Shown one piece after another: positions 23,922 through 34,690 of a stretch of 40,553 bases of DNA. The stretch spans positions 1 through 40,553 of the forward strand of contig QYAI01000255.1 in assembly GCA_003988855.1 (NCBI GenBank), read 5' to 3'. Numbering within the stretch: the first letter of the stretch is position 1; every line of letters begins with the position of its first letter. The notes beneath the pieces are model-generated. The model was given only the letters and a program-made list of their open reading frames with translations. It did not search any database and was not told the origin of the DNA. Source of the DNA: Arachnopeziza araneosa (taxonomy: Eukaryota; Ascomycota; Leotiomycetes; Helotiales; Arachnopezizaceae). The translations under genes were made by a program, and so were the position numbers.

Positions 23922-24427
23922 ATGTACGGCCATCATCTCCCTTCCATAAAAGCACCTGATGCTGACTTGCTTCCCACAGGGTCGTCTTCGCCCTACTCAT
24001 CATCAACAAAGCGGGCGGGCTCATCTACCAGCGCGACTTCGCGCCGGGGCTGACCAAGCTGTCCATCAACGACTACCTGGTGCTGGCGGGGACCTTCCAC
24101 GGGGTGCACGCCATCACGACGCGGCTGCACCCTCTGCACCACCACCACACGCCGTCGTCGACCGACCGCCCCGACCCGCCGTCCGGCATCGAGGTGCTCG
24201 AGACAGAGAATTTCCGCATCCAGTGCTTCGCGGCGCTGACGGGCACCAAGTTCCTGCTGTTCACCGAGCCGCAGCAGCCCAACGTGGATGCCATCGTCAA
24301 GAAGGTGTACGAGCTGTACGCCGACTATGTCATGAAGAACCCGTTTTATCAGTTGGAGATGCCGATTCGGAGTGAGGGGTGGGAGAGGAGGTTGGTGGGG
24401 TATCTGAGGGTGTTGAATTCGAGGTGA
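23922..24427 (+). CDS. TRS23: TRAPP complex subunit 4 (Trs23), start codon split by an intron
   Basis: Exons 23922-23923 and 23980-24427 give 149 aa. The first coding exon is just AT; the intron 23924-23979 (GTACGG, TGCTGAC branch, CCCACAG) joins it to G, making ATG followed by VVFALLIINKAGGLIYQRDF. In the genomic frame a TGA at 23963-23965 precedes this with no ATG between, so a conventional start is impossible. The body is a longin-type fold with NDYLVLAGTFHGVHAI, SGIEVLETENFRIQCF, GTKFLLFTEP and LYADYVMKNPFYQLEMPIR, typical of Trs23/TRAPPC4, which tethers ER-Golgi vesicles and forms part of the Rab GEF core. A His-rich insert follows HAITTRL. The stop lies inside the first unit of a minisatellite. 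Confidence 0.9.
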
Positions 24428-24543
24428 GGGTTTGGATTCGAGGTGAGGGTTGAATTCGAGGTGAGGGTTTGAATTCGAGGTGAGGATTTGAATTCAAGGT
24501 GAGGGTTTGAATTCGAGGTGACGGTGTTAAATTCAAGGTGAGG
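24415..24543 (+). repeat. 19-bp minisatellite at the TRS23 stop codon
   Basis: About seven units of GAATTCGAGGTGAGGGTTT with single-base changes (18-20 bp each). The first unit supplies the last codons and the TGA stop of TRS23 at 24425-24427; the rest is 3' flank. Confidence 0.9.
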
Positions 24544-24819
24544 AGATTGGACGAAGGAACAAATCACTACTGAAGATTGGGAGAGGAGGTATTAAAATTA
24601 CAGTGAGCAAGGGAGAGTAAGAAGTCAGGAATCGGTACGACAGCAAAAAGATACGACAAACAATAACGTCGCGGCTGATCGAAGAAAGAAACCAGCATAT
24701 GGCGAGGATGCAATATGCTGAGAGATACATCTATACCAGAGGTCACTCTAAATACCATTCTGGTATCTGATAATAATCATACAAAGCCAAACGCCATCAG
24801 CAATGCATTTCCTTTCCAA

Positions 24820-25752
24820 TCACGCCGTATCCATTTTATCCGGATCTTCGTCCTTCTTGTCCTTTGAACCGCTTCCTTCTCCTAACAACGGCGCATCCTC
24901 ACCAGGCACCTTTTCATCTTCTTCCTGAATCCCTTCCAATCTTGCCTTCTCTGCCTCGGCCTCCTTATTTTGCTTCTCTACTCTTGCCTTTTCCTCTTCC
25001 ATACTCATTCTCAGTGCCAGTGCCAATTCAGGGTCCAGACTAGGATCGATACCGAACTCAAATGCCTCACCTCCTCCACTAGCGCCTCCTTCTGCTCCAC
25101 CACCAGGTGCACTTCCATCTCCATTCAGTATAGGGCTTGTCACCAGCTGGTCGCTCAACAATCCAGGTCCAGGAGGAATAATAGCAATATGCGAGCCTTC
25201 TCCTCCACTAGCCTTGACATGCTCGTTGAAAGCAGTCAGCTTTTTCGTGGTATCATCATCGAGCTCGCCAAAGGCAACAAAGTCGATTGAAACATTCGAT
25301 TTGCGCATCTTCTTTGCGAGCTTGATGAGGGTCTTGTCATCTTCGGGGATCGGACTGCAGGTAAAGACTATGATTCGTTGACGTTGGGATTTGTTCTGTC
25401 TGTGTTTGAGTGCAAGCTATAACTTGTTAGCACAACATCGCAACTAGACAAAAAAACGTACGCCAGCAATTTGGATCCCCGTAGCCAGATGACTGCCTCC
25501 TCTGATCTTGCTCTTCGTTCGATGTAATCCCTCCAGAATCATGCCATGATCATTCGTTAAGGTAACCAGAACCTCCGGTCCTTTACCACCCATGCTCATT
25601 AAACCGACAGATGATTCAGGATTAGCTTGAGTGATGGCGGAGAAAATTAAGGAGACGGCATCAGCTTGAGCTTCGAATCTGGTGGGTGTGTAATCGCCAT
25701 TTCGACTGCTTTCGCTGTTGTCCACAACTACCATTACTGCTTCGAGAACCAT
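24820..25752 (-). CDS. RPN10: 26S proteasome regulatory subunit RPN10 (S5a)
   Basis: Exons 25462-25752 and 24820-25416 (45-nt intron, GTGCTAAC branch) give 295 aa. The VWA domain begins MVLEAVMVVVDNSESSRNGD, the start expected for Rpn10, and continues with GGSHLATGIQIAG, ALKHRQNK and IIVFTCSPIPEDDK. The ubiquitin-interacting motif is DPELALALRMSMEEEKA at about 225-241. The acidic and lysine-rich C-terminus is low complexity. Rpn10 is a ubiquitin receptor at the lid-base interface of the 26S proteasome. It is divergent from the Borealin-like gene. Confidence 0.93.
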
Positions 25753-26080
25753 CTTGGATATTGCCTCTTTGAGGACTTGAAGATGCTGGAGTTTGTTTGG
25801 GGAGAGGTCGTTGGTTTCGTGTGTAGTTGGGCTTGAAACGTTGTGTTCTCCAGGTAGCTTTGACTGCGCGTCAAGATCCCAGTAGCTTCGTTGACGCTAG
25901 CGGCTTTCAAGCGGGTGCGGCTCAGGGTTTGTTTACTTGCATCACCACATACTCCCAACAATAGATTCCTTTACGAACTCACAAATTACGATTTAATCGC
26001 GCTTCCTATCACTTGCTGCTCGAACTGCTAGTTCAACTTTCAGTCAAATCAAACACCTTTTCCAGATTACGAAAAACATC
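25753..26080. promoter_or_regulatory. Divergent promoter region, RPN10/Borealin-like
   Basis: 328 bp between divergent start codons. I looked for the proteasome-associated element GGTGGCAAA on both strands and did not find an exact copy. Nothing else specific is assigned. Confidence 0.5.
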
Positions 26081-27261
26081 ATGGCCCCGACGCGTACCAA
26101 GAAACGCAAGTCTACAGAATCAACAACATCTGTTGATGCACAGAATTTCCCAGTCCCTCCTCAGATGATTCCAACAAAGACGCGCAGTCCTGCAAGAACG
26201 CCATCGAGCCGAAGTCCAATCAAGAAGAAGATGGGTATCACATTGGGTCAGAAGCAATCTTTGATTGATAACCTCCAGCTCGAGAGTATGGATATCCACC
26301 AAGATGCCGATACAGACTAACGGTTGTCTTAGTTACTGAGCGCGCCCGAAAACTTCGTGCACAATATATGCTACAAGCGCAGGGATTAAGAACGCGTATT
26401 GAGATTCGAATAAACCGGATACCGATGGCCTTGCGACGAGCAAAGATGGGGGATCTATTACTGAAATACAGCGACACCGCCAAATCCACATTCGCTGGTA
26501 CGATCAAGATAAATTCGCCACGCAAAAACTTGATTCAAGCAGAGCAGAGCAATTCCCGTGTTAGCCCATCTCCACAAAAAGGAACTAAACGACTGAGGTA
26601 TGGAGGCCCTACATTGGTATCTAAAGTACTAACACTCGTCAGTGATGACATCTCAGTCGACAAGGAGAATGAAGATATTGAGAACCCCAAGAAACGAGCT
26701 CGAGGAGCCCCAGCACCACCAGCCCGAACCACGTCTCGCGGAAAGATCCAACCAAATCAAATTCTCTCTCCTCGTTCCGCAAATTCACAGACCCTTCCAC
26801 GGTCACCAATTCGACCAAACAGCCCTAGTAAATCGATGCTGGCCCGTCCAATCTCCCCACTGAAGCCCACTGCACCGATTCCGAAGGGAGGAGCAGCAGG
26901 TATTCTTACCAATATGGTCGATAAAGCGAAATCGACGCGCAGCACAGCTACAAGAAAAGTAGAATCGACGGCGTCAACAGCAGGAGTTGGAAGAGGGAAG
27001 AGAGCGGCACCACCGTCTGTTGCGCCCAAGACGGGACGGGGAAGAGCTAGTACGATATCTGAGAGTAGTGATTCAAGCACGAGTACCACTATTGTGAGAA
27101 AACCGGTTCCCGCGAAGAAGGATCTTCCCGTTGCAGCAGTAAAAGGCAAGGGCGTCTTGGGTACGATCAAAGGGATGGGGAGCCAAAAGAAGTTGCCTGC
27201 TGCTGCTAAAGCTGGGCCAGCATCGAGTGCAGGCGGAAGAGTACTAAGAAAGAGAAATTGA
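26081..27261 (+). CDS. Borealin/Nbl1-like chromosomal passenger complex protein
   Basis: Exons 26081-26285, 26333-26597 and 26643-27261 give 362 aa. Residues about 50-112 form the Borealin N-terminal helix region (GITLGQKQSLIDNLQLE joined to ITERARKLRAQY, then LRTRIEIRINRIPMALR), which in this family binds survivin/Bir1 and INCENP/Sli15. The remaining ~250 residues are basic, Ser/Pro/Lys-rich and probably disordered, with many SP dipeptides (possible CDK sites) and an RVLRKRN end. Yeast Nbl1 is only the N-terminal module; this protein has a long tail like longer fungal forms. The second intron (45 nt, TACTAAC branch) has no stop and a length divisible by three, so retention would add 15 aa without a frameshift. 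Confidence 0.85.
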
Positions 27262-27410
27262 TGTTTGCGCTACTTGTTTGCATGTGGTTGGGAAGGCTAT
27301 TTCTTGTTTGGGTATGTTTTAGGAAAGGCTCTTGGCGTTTTGTACATATTTTCTAAGATTCTCATGAAATTGAGGTTTTCGTTCATTATTCTCATTATTC
27401 CAACTCCGAC

Positions 27411-28296
27411 CTAGCCAGCACCACTTCCTTTCTTCTTCTTATCTTCCACCAACTCAATATTATCCTCTGGAATCACTGGGTATTTTTCCAATAGAAACTC
27501 TTCGATCTCCTCACTCACATCGCCCTGCACCACGATCTCCTCTCCACCACTTGGTACCTTTGTCACCGATGCTCCTGTGGCGAATTTCTTCCCGAGATCT
27601 TTGGCGACTGTTTTATTGGCTAGGGAGAAGGCTTCCAGGCCAGTGACGGTGGTTACGAATTTACGCTAGGATTGTTAGTCGCGTCGAAATGCCAAAAACG
27701 AAATAGACGGCCTCCACAGCAGTGGCTCCCGGAGGGCCAGCGGAGCGTCACCAAGGTGGGAAGCAAGAAGGATATGTACAAACCTTATTCCGCTCCACCC
27801 GCTTTATTATCACCTTCGAGCTGGCAATCGTAGCTGCTTGTTTGGCCTCTGCTGCTTCTGCCTTCAAGGCTTTCTTATGGGCGTCTTTCTCAGCGCGTTT
27901 TTGGGCATCGACGCTGAGGGTGCTGGTTGCTGCTGCGAGGGCATCTGGTCGCACGTCAGATTGCGAGTTCAAAATTGCGGATGGAAGGGGATGAGGGATT
28001 CGTGCCTTCAGACCATAGCTGCTCGTACATGGCCGGGTGGTGCTTCTGTAGCCAGTCCTGGCATTTCTTCACCGTGCCGCCGAACTCGCAATACTACTTG
28101 CCGGTCTTGTGAGTTTGATGCGGTAGAGTGAGAGTTGGGAGGGAGGTTGGGGTGTACCTCTGGTGGTAGAGAGCAGACTGAGATGTTAGTTTGTGCGTGA
28201 TGGAGGGGCAATGGGGTGGGTTGTACCTCCACAGTAGACTACATGACGGGATTGAGGCTCGGTCGGTCCGGCGGACTCGTTTTCGGTGTCTGCCAT
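27411..28296 (-). CDS. TMA22: Translation machinery-associated protein 22 (DENR/Tma22)
   Basis: Exons 28227-28296, 28158-28177, 28006-28093, 27784-27944 and 27411-27665 give 197 aa. The N-terminal zinc-binding part has VVYCGVCSLPPEYCEFGGTV and KKCQDWLQKHHPAMYEQLW. The SUI1/eIF1-like C-terminal domain has KVIIKRVERNKRKFVTTVTG, LGKKFATGASVTK and EEIVVQGDVSEEIEEFL. Tma22 with Tma20/MCT-1 recycles 40S subunits and supports re-initiation. Exon 3 to exon 4 requires a GC-AG intron (27945-28005, donor AAG/GCACGA). The last intron (27666-27783) is 118 nt and contains hairpin repeat copy 4. The 20-nt second exon is unusually small. Confidence 0.9.
27706..27750 (+). repeat. 45-bp GC-rich hairpin repeat, copy 4 (intronic, antisense to TMA22)
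   Basis: Differs from copy 1 by CACAGCAG for CACGGCAG and GGCTCCC for GGCCCCC. It lies 33 nt after the donor and 40 nt before the acceptor of the 118-nt last intron of TMA22. Confidence 0.9.
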
Positions 28297-28758
28297 GGTG
28301 GTGTTGCTGAGATCGAATGGAGTTGTGTGAGGTTGTTCGGCATTTCGAGATGATATGGTGGGGAGTTGAGGATGGCGGGGCAGTGGCGCTAGCGGGACAG
28401 CGGCCGCTGTTGATTTGTGACGGCCCTTCACCGTTATTTGACAAAGTGACTTGCAGATCTATTTTTCAACTTGGTATGACTGCTTCATTAACAAAACCAC
28501 GAATCGGCCCCAAATCTCAAGACTCTCATCCGAGATTTGTGACTGTTTGGGAATAGTGAATTCCCGAGGTATTGCATACTTTAATATCATTCTTATCACA
28601 TTTTAAATGGTTCGTTTAGTGGTGCTAGTCAGAGACTTTGAAGCGTTGAGGCTGCTGTTTTAAAATTATGAACTTCATCCTACCTCCTCAATATGTCATC
28701 TTTGTGATGAACATCGTCATCCCTACGGATCTTCATAATTGATCAAGTGGCCCTACCT
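28297..28758. other. Intergenic, divergent from TMA22
   Basis: Upstream of TMA22 on one side and of the broken NACHT gene on the other; AT-rich to the right. No gene seen. Confidence 0.5.
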
Positions 28759-30738
28759 ATGGATTCTTTCACAGTTCTTGAAGGGATTGCAAGTGCTATG
28801 CTATCTTACAGCTTACCCAGGCTGTAAAAGGCGCATTGGTGAAATACTACCAAACAGCTCGAGAAGCACGCGAGGAAATCAAATACTTGGCTGCAACTCT
28901 TGAAAGCTTGGAGACAGTGTTAGACAATGACGTTGTAAAAAGTACAACGTCTACCATATTAGGCACACTGCAGATAGAGCTCGATCAGCTGGGGAGGAAG
29001 CTCCAAACACCAGACAAGGACTCTAGCAGAACAAACCGGGTATTAACCTCCTTGAAATGGTCATTCGAGAAGGGTGACATAAACAAAATTACTAAACGAA
29101 TTGAAAGTCAGAAAATTGCTCTTTCAGCCGAGCTTGAGGTTTCAAATCTGTGAGACTACAAGCTCTCTCTCTACCACCTCACTAACCTTTTGAAAGCAAC
29201 ATATACTCTGCAAATTCGGCCTTTCTGGCTCAACTGGATGAGGAAATTTGCAAAGCTCAACTTGATGAGCCACATCGATTCGTGGTGAAGTGGTTAAAAG
29301 ACTCCGTCCCTGACCCTTCGTCTTATCATAATGCTGCACGAGATAAACACCAGGAAACAACAGGCGAATGGCTCACCTGTAGTGACGAGTTTCAAGAATG
29401 GATGAAATCAGATAACTCATTTATTTGGCTAAAAGGTGGTGGTAAGGCAGTCTTTCATCATACAGGAAAGTTTTGGTGGAGAGTACTACTGACTCGGCTA
29501 TCATAGCCGGAGCAGGCAAGTCGATTTTATGTTCCACCGTCATTGAATACCTTCGAGATTTTTGTGCATCAGAGCAAACAGGATCTCTTTCATTCATTAC
29601 ATACTGGTACTTCTCCTTTGCCGACCCAGAAACTCAAGATGTTTGTAATTTCCTCTCCTCTGTCGTTGCGGATCTCTGTAGCCAAACGTTCCACCTTCCC
29701 AATGCCGTTCTGAATTCATACATTCGACATAATAATGGCGATCACTGTCCTACAACGAAAGATCTCTTGGAAATGTTTCAATCTCTGGTTCTAGGTTTCG
29801 ATCATGTCTACCTTGTAGTCGATGCTCTGGACGAACGTCCGAGTGACCAATTGCGAAATGACCTCATCGAACGAATACAAGAGATCTCAGCGTTTCACCT
29901 AAATTCTTTACATTTCTTTGCAGCTAGTAGAGATGAAATTGATCTCCAGAATGGCTTCAGGCAGCTGGAGCAGTGCAACCCGTCATCGAAGATGATAGCG
30001 GCCAATGGTGTGGCTGTCCAGCGCGACATCGAGAAGTTCTTGGATCACCAACTACAAAGTCGCGCTTTTGCAAAATGGAAGGCTACTGAGAAGTTATTGT
30101 TGGTACAATAATCACGTGCCACGCATGAGAGCCTAGTTAGTCAGGCAGCCAGAACTCCATAAGGGTTCTCCAGCTGCCTTCATCCTTCTTCCTAATACAA
30201 GCCAACTTAACCCACCGATACAGACCCCTCCACAACGTGAGGAGTCCAGTATCCAGGGTAAACCGGCCAATACGAATAAAAATTTCTTCTGCGGAAAAAA
30301 TGCCAGCTGTCCATACTGAGCAAATACGGTAAAACTGCCATGCAAATGGCGGCCGAGAGCCACTATCATGAGATTCTTGAGCTTCTCTTAGAAGTTGGTG
30401 GAGAAGTGAACCCCGTCGAGGGAGAGATCGGGTCTTGTCTGCTTTCTGCAGTTGAAGCTTTTCATTATAGTCAGCCTTCTGACCAACCAGCACTGAAGAC
30501 AATTGCAGTCTTGTTAGCTGCAGGAGCTGACGGTACAGTTCCTGGAGAAGAAAGCACTGTTCTTCAACACGCTCGATCAGTGATTTTGTGGATCAATCAT
30601 AAGCGTTTGGGATTCAGTGTGTCATCAGATTACCTGGAGATGGTCCGTTTGCTTGAAGAATACGAAGCTCGGTTTAGATTGCGTCAGGTAGAGAAGGGGG
30701 AAATCCAGCCGGTGTTGATAGAAGATGGGAAGAGTTGA
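28759..30738 (+). pseudogene. Broken NACHT-ankyrin (STAND/NLR) gene
   Basis: It opens with MDSFTVLEGIASA, typical of one fungal STAND N-terminus, but the frame must shift by one base near 28800 to continue as ILQLTQAVKGALVKYY. After that, introns 29150-29196 and 29442-29506 restore an N-terminal helical region, HNAARDKHQETTGEWL, Walker A GGAGAGKS (made across the second intron) and Walker B VYLVVDALDE. The NACHT part stops at TAA 30109-30111 instead of continuing to the winged helix. After ~200 bp of unrelated sequence, ankyrin-like text resumes in the same frame (GKTAMQMAAESHYHEILELLLE, about 30325-30400) and runs to 30738. So one frameshift and a loss or replacement of the centre inactivate it. 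An intact copy would be a cytosolic NTPase of the allorecognition class. A different first exon could hide the frameshift. Confidence 0.7.
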
Positions 30739-30805
30739 TTTGACAGAAGTAAGAATAGCAAGAACTTGGTACTTCGGCCAGCACAAAAATTTCGTGTCTA
30801 ATCAA

Positions 30806-31567
30806 TTATCCATCATTCTTCCTTGAAACTTTTGAAAACCTCAAAATTTCATCAACCCCCCACCTTGATACCTCTTCCACAGATGGATTTAGAGCTTCAA
30901 GGACTTGGATGCCAGTCTGCTCACAAGAATCTTCATCGACCGCTCCATGGACATCCCCATGGACAAACATAAATCCATGATTCTCAACATAACTCCTCCA
31001 AACCATCTTTTCAAAATAATCTTCCGTCTTCCAGAACTCCCCTTCCTTGGCTTCGACCCCATATCCCTGCCTACTGAACCTCCGCTGCTTCGCCACGTCA
31101 TGACTTAAACGGAAGAAGAGCTTGAGATCTAATCTTTTCCTAACCTCTTCGTTTTGAAACAGCAAGAATCCATCTAGAATCACCAGTTTTAGATTATCCA
31201 ACACTACGCCTGACTGCTTTACCTGCTCTCTCAACCCCGCGATCGTCTCCGGGCCTACAGCACTCAAAGCCTTCTCCCTCTGTCCCGGGAACACATCTTC
31301 TTGCCAGCCGCTGAACCCTTCAGGCTTGTCACCACTATGTGATTTCATAAAGTCGAGCACTTCCACCATCCGCTCATAGTCAATAGCGGAAGGGCCATCG
31401 CAGTCGAGATATCCCTTCACGGTTGGGATCTCGTCGAATTCTTTGCAGAAATCATCGCCATGTAAAAGAGTGATGGTATGGCTAGGAAAGATTGAAGTGA
31501 GAAGGTGAGAGAGGGTAGTCTTTCCAGAGGAGGATGGACCAGAGAGGCCGATTAGGATAACTTGCAT
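30806..31567 (-). CDS. NRK1: Nicotinamide riboside kinase
   Basis: Single exon, 253 aa, the usual length. The P-loop is GPSSSGKT at residues 10-17, after MQVILIGLS. HGDDFCKE carries an acidic catalytic or Mg-site Asp. WQEDVF and DCDGPSAIDY are substrate-region motifs, and VILDGFLLF and FRLSHDVAKQRRFSR (lid) follow. The enzyme phosphorylates nicotinamide riboside to NMN in the NAD salvage pathway, in the cytosol. The ATG directly precedes the conserved beta strand. A uridine-kinase-like relative is the only alternative. Confidence 0.88.
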   Translation of the reverse strand: MQVILIGLSGPSSSGKTTLSHLLTSIFPSHTITLLHGDDFCKEFDEIPTVKGYLDCDGPSAIDYERMVEVLDFMKSHSGDKPEGFSGWQEDVFPGQREKALSAVGPETIAGLREQVKQSGVVLDNLKLVILDGFLLFQNEEVRKRLDLKLFFRLSHDVAKQRRFSRQGYGVEAKEGEFWKTEDYFEKMVWRSYVENHGFMFVHGDVHGAVDEDSCEQTGIQVLEALNPSVEEVSRWGVDEILRFSKVSRKNDG

Positions 31568-32415
31568 GGCTACTGGTGATGTGGGACAGTTGAGTCTGAG
31601 AGTGGTTGGAGGTGAGAAGTGGGGGTGCTTTCATCTAGTCACTTGATTCAAGAATCATAATGATTATGATCGTTTACACAATAGTTAGCATATAATTTTT
31701 ATCTTGCTACTTTTGTCTTGGTCTTGATATTCTTTGAACGTCATTGCCGAAGAGGCTTTGGAAGTTCCTGGGGAGGTAAACAAAGCTGGCGACGTGGCGC
31801 CGGTTGTGGCGTTGCCAACTCCGGGTATGCGGAGGAAGTCCCTGCTATCACCGCTGACAGACCTTCTATTTACCGAGCCCCACCCACCTTTCATATTTTC
31901 CACCACGCGAATCCCCGGGAAGTTTGTACGACCAGAGTGCAAAGGTAACGGTCCCACTCGTCGATGATGTTGATAAGTCTCCGGCTGTGGCCCATGCTGA
32001 AATCAAAAGATGCTCACCCAGATACCAGTCGAATCTGTAGCCCAAAGGGACTTGATTCTTCACCAGAAACTCTTGAACAACCCATACGACTGATCTGAGA
32101 ACGTCTTGCAAGACTGTGATACTTATATAGATCCTCTGGTAGAGTTCTCGTTGTTTTGTTTCCTTTGTTCACGTGTGATCAGGGGGCCAATACACTCGAC
32201 TTCCGGCCATTGCCTAAATCTTTTAATGTATAAGTATATACTTTGAGATTAAAATATATTACTAAGAGTAACACCAACGGCATATAGGATGGCCTCTGCT
32301 CAGAGAATGGCAAACCCATATTTAGGAGCAACAGTCCTGTTTATCACATAAATTATTTGCCCTTACTCTTACACGCCTTTGCTTCGTGCTGACAGTATTT
32401 ACAATCTCCTTCCAG
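31568..32415. other. Intergenic with a possible minus-strand coding remnant (31685-32171)
   Basis: On the minus strand a frame open from 32171 without any ATG reads protein-like text (VLQDVLRSVVWVVQEFLVKN, then GYRFDWYLG), and a second frame to 31685 reads NFPGIRVVENMKGGWGSVN. They overlap between 31957 and 31866. A GTGAGC donor follows DWYLG but no good acceptor was found. It may be a decayed gene or chance; no family recognised. The rest is the likely promoter of the DUF1996 gene. Confidence 0.3.
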
Positions 32416-33655
32416 ATGCAGTGGAAAACCCTCGCCCTAGCACTTCTTGTGCAGCATGGCTCCAGCCAAGGAACGGATCCAATGTTGCGTTTCAGTTGCT
32501 CGCAGCTTGTTGTTGACCGTTTAGACCCTCTGGTTAACCCTGGCCTGATACCATCGCCACATATCCATCAAGTCGTCGGAGGCAATTCTTTCAACGCTTC
32601 TATGGATCCAGCATCGCATGATCTTCCTACCGTGTCTACATGTACAAGCTGCACATTCTCGGAAGACTTTTCCAATTACTGGACCGCAGTTCTATATTTC
32701 AAAGCCCGCAATGGAACATTTAAGCGCGTATCTCAATTCGCAAGCCAAGGTCTCGTTTCCAACGGCGGTATTACCGTGTATTATATCCCATCGACCAATG
32801 CCAAATCAACGGTCACCGCGTTCAAGCCCGGCTTCCGTATGCTTGTTGGAGATGCTGCGCTAAAGTCGCCTGGCCCAGCGCACAAACTTTGCCATCGTTG
32901 TATGCCAAAATCCGGAGAGCCTAGCAATATCAATTGCGGATCTCCAGACGCCCAAACACTCCCTACGGGCATGTGTGCTGGTGGTATACGTTCAGTCATC
33001 ACCTTTCCCACTTGTTGGGATGGCAAGAATCTGGATAGCGTAGACCACGAAACCCATGTTACTTATGGAAAAGGCGTAGGCGCCAACGATGTAGGCCCGA
33101 CTGGTACTTGCCCAACAACTCATCCTGTGGTCATCCCTCAAGTCATGTTCGAGGTTATGTGGGACGTAAGTGTCACCTTTACCATTTATTTTCCCAATTT
33201 CCTGTCGAGTAGCGTTAAAGTGTATTCACTAACTTAATCTACCACAGACCCAACCTTTTAATGACAAGAGTATTTGGCCTGCGGATGGTTCACAGCCGTT
33301 TGTCTGGAGCACTGGCGACACGTGAGTCTCCATCTCCCCAGGGCCATTTGAGATAGGCCACGACTCTAACAATGCGCAGGAAAGGATACTCGCAGCACGG
33401 CGACTACGTCTTTGGCTGGAAGAACGATACCCTCCAACAAGCCATGGACGCTCGCTGCACTGGTAACACATGTAAACAACTCCAGTCCCAGACCGATGCC
33501 GAGGCGATGAAGTGCACAAAGTCGCAAACCGTTGACGATAGTCTCGATGGATGTAGGTTACGTTTTCTCATTGTTTTGAAAATTCTCAAGGGCTCAACAT
33601 AACTGACTTGTTCTTAGGGTTAACGACTCTCCCTGGTGATCTGGGGTTGTTTTAG
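32416..33655 (+). CDS. Secreted DUF1996 family protein
   Basis: Exons 32416-33165, 33248-33321, 33380-33552 and 33618-33655 give 344 aa. A short signal peptide (MQWKTLALALLVQHGSSQG) precedes the DUF1996 core: FSCSQLVVDRLDPLVNPG, the HIHQVVGGNSFN block, CTSCTFSEDFSNYWT, FPTCWDGKNLDS followed by DHETHVTY, QVMFEVMWD, and after introns TQPF, FVWSTGD and GYSQHGDYVFGW. Many cysteines suggest an extracellular location. The family is common in ascomycetes, often with a C-terminal WSC or GPI region, which this copy lacks. Biochemical function is unknown to me. The chosen ATG is the first that gives a signal peptide. Confidence 0.85.
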
Positions 33656-34690
33656 TCAATTTCTGCAAGAGCTTTGCTGGTACGAGTTTACTACCCTGGG
33701 GGACGGATCGATGGGTGCACATTCGCTGGAAGAATAGTCTCATTAGATAGAAGAGAAGTCGAGAAGTAGTCTTGCTTCTATTGACGTAATATATTCATGA
33801 TAATCTGCGCCGAAACCGATTCGATTTCGCTTTTAACGGGTGAGTCGCCATTGCCGCTCTGCTTAGACACTACTCACTTTCGCCTTAACCTCTGCTCGGG
33901 TTGCTCAGTCACGTTCCTGCTCTCGCTTGCTATTTGGCTCTGCTGTGCGAAAGTTGTCAAATTTACATAAAACTCATAAAATCCCAGCCCGAGGCCTTCG
34001 CTCTCCAGATTTCTCCCTCCATGCTAAAGTAAGAATTTTAAAGAGAGCGAAATACCTCGAACTCCCCAGTTGAAATTATCATTTGTGTTCGCGTGTTCTT
34101 TTAGATGGTTAAGAGCTGAAAAGCGAATGGCTCAGCTGAATGAACGTTTAGTTGACAACGAAATCGAGTGGTGCGCCCTGAAATTACAGCACGTCCAATC
34201 CGATAAATACTGCAGGGGTCCATAATGCGCCTCTAAGCCATCAGAGCTTTACACTTAAAATCCTTTCGACTCAGTGTCAAAGATTCGGTGCCATACTACT
34301 TCCCATTGCACAATCTCCGATACAATTTCGTTTATAATTTGGACCGTCAAAAATGAGATGAGAGTGGCTCAATACATCTGTCCGCCAAAATAGAGTGCCT
34401 CGTTTGGTACTCACCACCAACCAGTGCCGTAAGCTTGATTACGCCACTACGGGCGAGACCTAGCAAGCCAGAATCGCCTTCTGGTGCGGCTGAACTGTCA
34501 CATATCTAAACCACAAAAGACTTCAGAGATAAGAATCAGCCGTAAGCTTGGCGTGGAACAGACCAATTTTCACAGTTTTACGTCTGAACCTCGACGGCCA
34601 TCTTCTCTTCATTATTTACTACATTAAAGTTCTCTCGTTTTCGTAGTGTCGCTGCCTCTTTTTCAGTTCTGTGGCTCGCTCAGCATTGCG
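33656..34690. other. Intergenic, no supported gene
   Basis: About 1 kb with only short open frames on both strands. It contains the DUF1996 3' flank and the upstream region of the Kre9-like gene. Confidence 0.5.

Noticed and set aside
24415..24543. Short regular repeats as a CRISPR-like array
   Set aside because: Units are contiguous without spacers and the genome is eukaryotic; it is a minisatellite.
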